Below, one piece after another: positions 57,747 through 64,000 of a DNA stretch of 64,000 nt. The notes under the pieces are model-generated. The model had not been told where the DNA came from. It saw only the letters and a list, made by a program, of their open reading frames with translations, and did no database searches. The stretch lies in NCBI GenBank assembly GCA_050329415.1, contig JBHJOS010000012.1, positions 1-64,000 of the forward strand, read 5' to 3'. Positions within the stretch are counted from its first letter, which is position 1. Every line of letters begins with the position of its first letter. This DNA is from JANNOG01 sp050329415. Lineage in GTDB: Bacteria; Actinomycetota; Actinomycetes; Actinomycetales; JBBAYJ01. The translations under genes were made by a program, and so were the position numbers.

Positions 57747-60551
57747 TCAGGCGTCGCCGCCGGCGGTGCCGGTCGTGCCCGCCGTGACGTCGTCGATCCG
57801 GTAGCGCCGGTACGCCTGCTCCGGTGCCTCGGCGGCCACCTCGCCGCGGGCGGCGAGGACCTGCAGGGCCCGGACCGCGATGCTCGGCCCGTCGACCCGG
57901 AAGAACCGGCGGGCGGCGGGCCGGGTGTCGCTGAACCCGAACCCGTCGGTGCCGAGGCTCGCCCAGTCGCCCGGCACGTACGGGGCGATCTGGTCAGGCA
58001 GCGCCCGCATGTAGTCGCTGACGGCGAGGAACGCACCACCGCGCCCTCCCACCCGCTCGCCCAGCCGGCCGGTGACGAACGGGGTCCGGCGGGGCTCGCC
58101 GGGACGCTCCAGGTGGTCGGCGTCGGCGGCGAGGGCGTCGCGGCGCAGCTCGGTCCACGAGGTCACCGACCAGACGTCGGCCTCGACACCCCAGTCGTCG
58201 CGCAGCAGCTGCTGGGCCTCCAGCGCCCACGGCACGGCGACCCCCGAGGCGAGCAGCTGCAGCGCCGTGCCGGACGCGGAGGGCGACACCAGGTGCATGC
58301 CACGCAGCACGCCCTCGACGTCGACGCCCGCCGGCTCGGCCGGCTGGACCATCGGCTCGTTGTAGATGGTGAGGTAGTACACGATGTCCTCGCCGCCGCC
58401 GGGAGCGGAATCCTCGCCGCCGTACATCCGGCGCAGCCCGTCCCGGACGATGTGGCCGAGCTCGTAGGCGTAGGCGGGGTCGTAGCTGACGACCGCCGGG
58501 TTGGTCGCGGCGAGCAGCGGGGAATGGCCGTCGTTGTGCTGCAGCCCCTCGCCGGTCAGGGTGGTCCGCCCGGCCGTCGCCCCCAGCAGGAAGCCGCGGG
58601 CCATCTGGTCGGTGGCAGCCCAGATGCCGTCCCCGGTGCGCTGGAAGCCGAACATCGAGTAGAAGATGTAGATCGGCACCATGGGAAGGCTGTGCGTGGC
58701 GTAGGCGGTGCCGACCGCCGTGAAGGCTGCGACGGACCCCGCCTCGTTGATCCCGACGTGGAGGATCTGCCCGTCGACGGCCTCCTTGTAGCTCAGCATG
58801 AGCTCGCGGTCGACGGAGGTGTACTGCTGCCCCTTCGGGTTGTAGATCTTCGCGGTCGGGAAGAACGAGTCCATCCCGAAGGTGCGGGCCTCGTCCGGGA
58901 TGATCGGCACGACCCGCTCGCCGAACTCCTTGTCCCGCATGAGGTCGCGCAGCAGGCGCACGAAGGCCATGGTCGTGGCGATCTGCTGCTTGCCGGAGCC
59001 GCGCTTGGCGACCGCGTAGGCCGCCTCGCCCGGCAGCCGCAGCCGAGGATGGGACGGGTCCCGTCGCGGCAGGTCCCCCCCGAGGCGGCGGCGGCGCTCC
59101 CGGAGGTAGGAGATCACCTGGTCGTCGGCACCCGGGTGGTGGTAGGGCGGTCGGTAGGGGTCCCGCTCCAGCTCGGCGTCGCTGACGGGGATGCGCAGCA
59201 AGTCGCGGAACTGCTTGAGGTCGTCGAGGGTGAGCTTCTTCATCTGGTGGGTGGCGTTGCGCCCGGCGAAGGACGACCCCAGCCCGTATCCCTTGATCGT
59301 CTTGGCGAGGATCACCGTCGGCCGACCGCTCGACTGAACGGCCGCCGCGTACGCGGCGTACACCTTCCGGTAGTCGTGCCCGCCCCGCTTGAGGTTCCAG
59401 ATGTCGGCGTCGGACATGTCGGCGACCAGCTGCTTGGTCCGCGGGTCCCGGCCGAAGAAGTGGTCGCGGATGTAGGCGCCGCTCTCGGCCCGGTAGGTCT
59501 GGTAGTCGCCGTCGAGGGTGTGGTTCATGAGGTCGACGAGGGCGCGGTCGCCGTCCGTCGCCAGCAGGGGGTCCCACTCCCGGCCCCACACCACCTTGAC
59601 GACGTTCCATCCGGCGCCCCGGAAGAACGACTCGAGTTCCTGGATGATCTTGCCATTGCCCCGCACCGGTCCGTCGAGGCGCTGGAGGTTGCAGTTGACG
59701 ACGAACGTCAGGTTGTCGAGGCCCTCGGCGGCGGCGACGTGGAGCGCCCCGCGGGACTCGGGCTCGTCCATCTCACCGTCGCCGAGGAACGCCCAGACGT
59801 GCTGGCGCGAGGTGTCCCGCAGCCCGCGGTTCGCCAGGTACTTGTCGACGCTCGCCTGGTAGATCGCGTTGAGCGGCCCGAGACCCATGGAGACGGTCGG
59901 GAACTCCCAGAAGTCCGGCATGAGGCGTGGGTGCGGGTAGCTGGGCAGGCCACCTGGCCGGGACTTCTCCTGGCGGAACCCGTCGAGCTGGGCCTCGGTG
60001 ATCCTGCCCTCGAGGAAGGCCCGCGCGTAGATCCCGGGGGAGGCGTGGCCCTGGACGAAGACGTGGTCGCCGCCTCCGTCGTGGTCGCGGCCCCGGAAGA
60101 AGTGGTTGAACCCCACCTCGTACAGGGTCGCGCTGGACGCGAAGGTCGAGATGTGTCCGCCCACCGAGATGTTCGGCGCCTGAGCGCGGTGGACCATGAC
60201 CGCCGCGTTCCACCGGATCCAGCGGCGGTAGCGGCGCTCCACGTCCTCGTCGCCGGGGAACTCGGGCTCGTCCGCCGGCGAGATGGTGTTGACGTAGTCG
60301 GTCGTCAGCCGGGCGGTGTCGTCGCTGCTGGGGGTGCCCGCCGCGCGCGCCCCGGCACCCACGTCGATGCCGCGGGCCGCCGCCCGCTCCTCGAGACGTC
60401 GCAGCAGGTACGACGCGCGTTCCCGCCCCCCGGAGGCCAGCGCCGAATCGAAGGAGTCCACCCATTCGGCGGTCTCCTCCGGGTCGGTGTCGAAGCTGCC
60501 CGGAACCGCCCCCGGCTCGGGGCCGGTCGGCATGTCGTCCGTCAGGGTCAC
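57747..60551 (-). CDS. aceE: Pyruvate dehydrogenase E1 component, homodimeric
   Basis: 934-aa ThDP enzyme of the AceE type. ThDP/Mg motif GDGEMDEPES with NCNLQRLDGPVRGNGK; active-site histidine blocks GGHISTFASSATLYEVGFNHF cut at 190 and VQGHASPGIYARAF. It decarboxylates pyruvate and acetylates E2, giving acetyl-CoA for the fab enzymes. GTG 60551 has GGAGGATCC just upstream; the longer frame to 60752 overlaps the divergent promoter. The ParA/AlbA_2 pair separates it from fasR. Confidence 0.96.
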   Translation of the reverse strand: MTLTDDMPTGPEPGAVPGSFDTDPEETAEWVDSFDSALASGGRERASYLLRRLEERAAARGIDVGAGARAAGTPSSDDTARLTTDYVNTISPADEPEFPGDEDVERRYRRWIRWNAAVMVHRAQAPNISVGGHISTFASSATLYEVGFNHFFRGRDHDGGGDHVFVQGHASPGIYARAFLEGRITEAQLDGFRQEKSRPGGLPSYPHPRLMPDFWEFPTVSMGLGPLNAIYQASVDKYLANRGLRDTSRQHVWAFLGDGEMDEPESRGALHVAAAEGLDNLTFVVNCNLQRLDGPVRGNGKIIQELESFFRGAGWNVVKVVWGREWDPLLATDGDRALVDLMNHTLDGDYQTYRAESGAYIRDHFFGRDPRTKQLVADMSDADIWNLKRGGHDYRKVYAAYAAAVQSSGRPTVILAKTIKGYGLGSSFAGRNATHQMKKLTLDDLKQFRDLLRIPVSDAELERDPYRPPYHHPGADDQVISYLRERRRRLGGDLPRRDPSHPRLRLPGEAAYAVAKRGSGKQQIATTMAFVRLLRDLMRDKEFGERVVPIIPDEARTFGMDSFFPTAKIYNPKGQQYTSVDRELMLSYKEAVDGQILHVGINEAGSVAAFTAVGTAYATHSLPMVPIYIFYSMFGFQRTGDGIWAATDQMARGFLLGATAGRTTLTGEGLQHNDGHSPLLAATNPAVVSYDPAYAYELGHIVRDGLRRMYGGEDSAPGGGEDIVYYLTIYNEPMVQPAEPAGVDVEGVLRGMHLVSPSASGTALQLLASGVAVPWALEAQQLLRDDWGVEADVWSVTSWTELRRDALAADADHLERPGEPRRTPFVTGRLGERVGGRGGAFLAVSDYMRALPDQIAPYVPGDWASLGTDGFGFSDTRPAARRFFRVDGPSIAVRALQVLAARGEVAAEAPEQAYRRYRIDDVTAGTTGTAGGDA

Positions 60552-60775
60552 GGATCCTCCACTGCTCGTCCCGCGCATCGTGGGCCCGGGTGCTGTGCGT
60601 GGTCGCCCGGCACTGATCGTGCCGACCACACCTCCATGGTGCAGGGGCGGGGGCGGTCCTGCCGACCTTACCCGGGTGTCGATGTTGCGCCTCTGCCATG
60701 GTGTGGGCTGCACTAGTACCCCAGCCGGGGGGCCGCCCCGGTCGAGAACCATCTGTTGACCAGGAGGAGGGCCAC
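60552..60775. other. Divergent promoter region aceE / DUF3052
   Basis: 224 bp with no gene. It must hold the promoters and leaders of aceE (reverse) and the DUF3052 gene (forward), both of which have clear Shine-Dalgarno sites. No palindrome of note was seen. Confidence 0.6.
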
Positions 60776-61192
60776 GTGTCTGCCACCGCGGAGGCGGGGA
60801 CGTCGTCGTCTGGACCCCTGGGTGTGGTCGTCTCCCAGGTCGTCCAGGAGTTCGGCTGGGACGACGACGTCGACGAGGAACTGCGCGCCGCGATCGAGGC
60901 GATCACCGGCGGCGAGATCGAGGACGAGAGCAGCGACGAGGTGGCCGACGTCGTGCTGGTGTGGTTCCGGGAGGACGACGGGGACCTCGCCGACGCGCTG
61001 GTCGACGCCCTGACCAATCTGGGCGACGGCGGGGTGGTCTGGCTGCTGACCCCCAAGTCCGGTCGCGACGGCCACGTCGAGCCGTCCGACATCGAGGAGG
61101 CGGCGTTCACCGCGGGCCTCCACGCCACCAGCAGCATCAGTGCCTGCCGCGACTGGTCCGGGACCCGCCTCACGTCCAAGGGCCGCCGCTGA
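60776..61192 (+). CDS. DUF3052 family protein
   Basis: 138-aa acidic protein of the actinobacterial DUF3052 family: VVVSQVVQEFGWDDDVDEEL at the start, then DEVADVVLVWFREDDGDL, VVWLLTPKSGRDGHVEPSDI and ISACRDWSGTRLTSK. The place between aceE (divergent) and an AhpE-like peroxiredoxin is conserved in actinomycetes. GTG 60776 has AGGAGGAGG at 60762-60770. Function unknown. Confidence 0.9.
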   Translation: MSATAEAGTSSSGPLGVVVSQVVQEFGWDDDVDEELRAAIEAITGGEIEDESSDEVADVVLVWFREDDGDLADALVDALTNLGDGGVVWLLTPKSGRDGHVEPSDIEEAAFTAGLHATSSISACRDWSGTRLTSKGRR

Positions 61193-61235
61193 CCCGGCGT
61201 CGGCGACTCCCGGGGCGCTCAGGCAGGATGGTGAC

Positions 61236-61712
61236 GTGACTTCTGCGACCGTCGGTTCCGGGGCGCCTGCCATCGGTGTGCCCGCCCCCTCCTTCACCCT
61301 CCCGGACCAGGACCGCCAGCCGGTGACGCCGTTCGGGGACGGCCGCCCGACGCTGCTGGTGTTCATCCCGTTCGCGTTCTCGGGCATCTGCACCGGAGAG
61401 CTGTGTGAACTGCGCGACGACCCCGCCGCCTTCGCGGACGAGCGGGTTCGGGTGCTCGCCGTCTCGTGCGACAGCGTGCACACGCTGCGGGCCTGGCGCG
61501 AGGCCGAGCACTATCCGTTCACGCTGCTCAGCGACTTCTGGCCACACGGCGCTGTGAGTCGGGCCTACGGCGTCCTCGACGAGAACGTCGGCGCCAGCGT
61601 CCGCGGGTCCTTCCTGGTGGACGGGGCCGGGGTGCTGCGCTGGTCGCAGGTCAACGGTCTCGGCGAGGCGCGTGACGTTGCGTCATACCGCGAGGCCCTG
61701 TCGGCGCTCTAG
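61236..61712 (+). CDS. AhpE-type peroxiredoxin
   Basis: 158-aa thioredoxin-fold peroxidase. The peroxidatic Cys is in PFAFSGICTGEL near residue 52, with the second Cys of CTGELCEL four residues on, as in AhpE. A catalytic Arg follows in the GSFLVD region. It reduces hydroperoxides in the cytoplasm. GTG 61236 is 6 nt behind CAGGAT, so it is probably leaderless. Confidence 0.92.
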   Translation: MTSATVGSGAPAIGVPAPSFTLPDQDRQPVTPFGDGRPTLLVFIPFAFSGICTGELCELRDDPAAFADERVRVLAVSCDSVHTLRAWREAEHYPFTLLSDFWPHGAVSRAYGVLDENVGASVRGSFLVDGAGVLRWSQVNGLGEARDVASYREALSAL

Positions 61713-61723
61713 CCTGGGCGCGA

Positions 61724-61797
61724 GGGCCTGTAGCTCAGCTGGTCAGAGCACCGCGCTTACACCGCGGGTGTCGTCGGTTCGATCCCGGCCAGGCCCA
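61724..61797 (+). tRNA. tRNA-Val (anticodon TAC)
   Basis: Complete cloverleaf: acceptor stem GGGCCTG pairs with CAGGCCC (61790-61796), D-arm GCTC...GAGC, anticodon stem CCGCG/CGCGG with loop CTTACAC (anticodon TAC, reads GTA), and T-arm GTCGG-TTCGATC-CCGGC. Discriminator A; CCA is not encoded. It begins 11 nt after the peroxiredoxin stop. Confidence 0.96.
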
Positions 61798-61894
61798 CCC
61801 GGGATCGGCGAGCCGGTCCTCGCCGGACGCCCGACCGGTCGTCCCTCGGACGGCCACGCCGGGCATGGCCGGCCAACGCTCCTAGACTGGACCG

Positions 61895-62464
61895 GTGACG
61901 GCGTCGAGCTTGACGACGAGGGCTCTGGACGAGTCGAGCTGGGACGGGTTCGCCGCACTCGTGGAGGCGAACAACGGTGTCTTCGGCGGGTGCTGGTGCA
62001 TGGGTTTCCATTCCGATGACGGTCGCGAGCCGGCGGTGAACCGGGAACGCAAGCTCGCACGGGTGCAGGCCGGCAGCACACATGCGGCCCTCGTGTTCGA
62101 TGGCGCCGACTGTGTGGGGTGGTGCCAGTTCGGTACGCCAGGAGAGGTACCGAAGATCAAGAACCGGCGGGCCTACGAGACCGACCTCTCGGTCCTGCCG
62201 GACTGGAGGATCACCTGCAACTTCGTCGGCAAGGGTCACCGGCGCCGGGGCGTCGCCACGGCAGCGCTCGCGGGAGCGCTCCACCTGATCGCCGGTATCG
62301 GTGGCGGCCGCGTGGAGGGCTATCCCGAGGACGCGGCGTCGGTGCCCGCCGGTTTCCTCTTCAACGGTGCCCTCTCGACGTACGAGAAGCTCGGGTTCGT
62401 CCGCGATCGCAGGATCGGCAAGCACCGCTGGGTCGTCACCAGAGACGTCCAGCCGACGCCTTAG
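61895..62464 (+). CDS. GNAT family N-acetyltransferase
   Basis: 189-aa protein of a conserved GNAT subgroup. Landmarks: NNGVFGGCWCMGFH with its CWC motif, GWCQFGTP, LPDWRITCNFVGKGHRRRGV cut before the acetyl-CoA loop end, and a terminal GFVRDRRIGKHRWVV. The acetyl-CoA pyrophosphate loop is GHRRRGVAT. GTG 61895 lies 6 nt behind TAGACT, so it is probably leaderless. Substrate unknown. Confidence 0.92.
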   Translation: MTASSLTTRALDESSWDGFAALVEANNGVFGGCWCMGFHSDDGREPAVNRERKLARVQAGSTHAALVFDGADCVGWCQFGTPGEVPKIKNRRAYETDLSVLPDWRITCNFVGKGHRRRGVATAALAGALHLIAGIGGGRVEGYPEDAASVPAGFLFNGALSTYEKLGFVRDRRIGKHRWVVTRDVQPTP

Positions 62465-62573
62465 ACGATCTCGACGATCCTGGCGGTGGCAGGACGCACT
62501 GAGCGTGTCGATCCGGGAGCCTCGCCGTCCGTCGCCGGCGTGACCCGGCCCCCGGTCCGGCTAGGGTCCGGTC

Positions 62574-63725
62574 ATGGCGAGGGCGGCAGCGGGGGAGGCG
62601 CCCACCCTGTCCCAGGTCGTGGAGGTGCTGGACGCCGCGTACCCGCGGGCGCAGGCGGCGGACTGGGACGCGGTGGGCCTCGTGCTCGGCGATCTCGCCG
62701 CCCCGGTTCGCCGCGTCGTCCTGGCGGTCGAGGCCACGGCCAGGACGGTGCAGGAGGCGCTCGACGACCGGGCCGATCTGTTGCTCGTCCACCACCCGCT
62801 GCTGTTGCGACCGGTTCACGGCGTGGGCACCGACACGCCGAAGGGCGCCCTGGTGCACCGCCTGATCCGGGGTGGCTGCGCCCTGTTCACGGCCCACACC
62901 AACGCCGACGTCGCAGCCCCCGGCGTGAGCGACGCCCTCGCCCGGGTGCTCGGCCTCACCGACCTGTCGCCGCTCGATCCCCACCCCGGTCCGCAGCTCG
63001 ACAAGATCGTGGTCTTCGTGCCCGAGGACGCGGCCGACCCGCTGGTCGACGCACTGGCCGCGGCCGGTGCCGGCGAGATCGGCGACTACCGCCGGTGTGC
63101 CTTCGCCGCGCCTGGCACGGGCACCTTCGAACCGCAGCCGGGTGCCCAGCCGGCCATCGGTGCGGTGGGGCGCCGCGAGCACGTCCCCGAGCACCGGGTC
63201 GAGATGGTGCTGCCCCGGGCCCGCCGGGCGGCGGTCGTGACCGCGATGCGGGCCGCCCACCCGTACGAGGAGCCCGCCTTCGACGTCCTCGAGCTCGCCG
63301 ACCTGCCCGGACCGCGCGGTCTCGGCCGGGTCGGCGATCTCGCGTCCACGGTGCCGCTCGGTGTGTTCGCCGAGCACGTGGCCCGGGCCCTGCCGCGGAC
63401 GTCGGCGGGCGTCCGGGTCGCCGGCCCGTTGGACGCCACCGTGCGGCGGGTCGCCGTGTGCGGCGGCGCGGGCGACTCGCTCATCGGGGCCGCGCGCCGC
63501 GCCGGCGCGGACGCCTTCGTCACCAGCGACCTGCGGCACCATGTGGCGTCCGAGGCGCTGGCGGTGGGGCCGCCGTGGCTGGTCGACGTCGCCCACTGGG
63601 CGGGGGAGTGGCCGTGGCTCCTCGGCGCCCGGGAGCGCCTGCTCGCCGGGCTGGACGCCCGCGGCCTGACCGTCGTCGCGCGGGTGTCGACCACGAGCAC
63701 CGACCCCTGGAGCATCCGCCTGTGA
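62574..63725 (+). CDS. Nif3-like dinuclear metal centre protein
   Basis: 383-aa protein of the Nif3/YbgI family with the usual middle insert of long forms (about 120-230). Metal-site segments: DLLLVHHPLLLRPV, FTAHTNADVAAPG, GRVGDL and, at the end, DLRHHVASEAL. Often annotated as GTP cyclohydrolase I type 2, but the role is unsettled. ATG 62574 lies 6 nt behind TAGGGT. The stop overlaps the next start (GTGA). Confidence 0.93.
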   Translation: MARAAAGEAPTLSQVVEVLDAAYPRAQAADWDAVGLVLGDLAAPVRRVVLAVEATARTVQEALDDRADLLLVHHPLLLRPVHGVGTDTPKGALVHRLIRGGCALFTAHTNADVAAPGVSDALARVLGLTDLSPLDPHPGPQLDKIVVFVPEDAADPLVDALAAAGAGEIGDYRRCAFAAPGTGTFEPQPGAQPAIGAVGRREHVPEHRVEMVLPRARRAAVVTAMRAAHPYEEPAFDVLELADLPGPRGLGRVGDLASTVPLGVFAEHVARALPRTSAGVRVAGPLDATVRRVAVCGGAGDSLIGAARRAGADAFVTSDLRHHVASEALAVGPPWLVDVAHWAGEWPWLLGARERLLAGLDARGLTVVARVSTTSTDPWSIRL

Positions 63726-64000
63726 CCCGAGCCTCGTCCGCCGACCAGGCGCGCCTGCTGGACCTGCAGGACCTCGACTCCGCCCTGGCCCAGCTCGACC
63801 ACCGGCGCCGGACCCTGCCGGAGGCCGCCCGGGCCGCGGAGCTCGCGGACCGGGTGGCCACCCTGGAGCAGGACGCCGTCATCCTCCGGACCCGGGTGTC
63901 GGACCTCGACCGGGAGGCGGCGCGGGCCGAGCGGGAGGTCGAGCAGGTGCGGGCCCGGGCGGACCGGGACCGGGCCCGGCTCGCGGCGGGCACCGGGAAC
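63722..64000 (+). CDS. Zinc-ribbon / coiled-coil protein (CT398-like), partial
   Basis: The first 93 codons are visible; the gene runs off the right edge. It shows a long amphipathic coiled coil (LLDLQDLDSALAQLDHRRR, then AREVEQ-type heptads) typical of the actinobacterial protein found after Nif3, which carries a C4 zinc ribbon at the C-terminus outside this window. The GTG start overlaps the Nif3 stop by 4 bp, so the two are coupled. Confidence 0.85.
   Translation, partial: MTRASSADQARLLDLQDLDSALAQLDHRRRTLPEAARAAELADRVATLEQDAVILRTRVSDLDREAARAEREVEQVRARADRDRARLAAGTGN

Overview
The window is about 73% GC chromosomal DNA from an actinomycete. Evidence for this is the frequent GTG starts, the 4-bp stop/start overlaps, actinobacterial families (DUF3145, DUF3052, DUF2637, DUF222-HNH, SigE-type sigma factor), a type II fatty-acid cluster led by a PucR-type FasR next to aceE, and about twenty genes whose start codon lies 6-8 nt behind a NANNNT -10 box, the signature of leaderless transcription. 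A motile, soil-type member of Geodermatophilales or a neighbouring order fits best, but this is a guess from gene content. No prophage, insertion sequence, CRISPR array or rRNA was seen. There is one tRNA, Val(TAC).

Region by region: 0.2-2.4 kb holds a two-gene ABC-2 exporter. 3.2-11.4 kb holds a form II CO-dehydrogenase-like molybdenum hydroxylase (coxSLM) with its MoxR and VWA helper genes; a reverse-strand Tat/DUF4331 operon sits between the two helpers. 11.7-14.2 kb has a hydrolase and a split Aer-like redox-taxis receptor (PAS protein plus soluble MCP-PilZ). 14.4-15.0 kb is a decayed MFS gene. 15.1-18.0 kb is pntAB. 18.0-22.8 kb has a kinase, an XdhC-like cofactor protein, YjbR, an HSL-type esterase, a DUF222-HNH protein and a frameshifted DUF4190 gene. 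22.9-32.6 kb holds agmatinase/methyltransferase, a secreted M28 peptidase, a very large FAD/Fe-S D-2-hydroxyacid dehydrogenase, a sterol desaturase-family protein and an M13 peptidase. 32.7-34.0 kb is sbtA-sbtB (bicarbonate transporter plus PII-like regulator). 34.0-38.9 kb has a lipoprotein, a pirin and a sigma/anti-sigma operon. 39-48.3 kb has a relic GH5 cellulase end, sthA, DUF2637, an alpha/beta hydrolase, a probable LexA-regulated small gene, VIT1, GH1, EamA and two conserved unknowns. 48.5-60.6 kb is the lipid block: DUF3145, then accD, fabF, acpP, fabH, fabD and fasR, a lower-GC ParA + AlbA_2 pair, and aceE. 60.8-64 kb has DUF3052, AhpE-type peroxiredoxin, tRNA-Val, GNAT, Nif3 and a partial zinc-ribbon protein.

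Functional links: aceE makes acetyl-CoA, AccD malonyl-CoA, and FabD/AcpP/FabH/FabF load and elongate it under FasR, for which a perfect 25-bp palindrome upstream of fabD is a candidate operator. PntAB and SthA balance NADPH in both directions. The most interesting items are the ParA/AlbA_2 pair joined to fasR, the LexA box placed on the -35 of a leaderless promoter for an unknown 101-aa protein, the split Aer receptor, and several genes caught in decay (MFS, GH5, DUF4190, an anti-sigma paralogue, the AlbA_2 gene).
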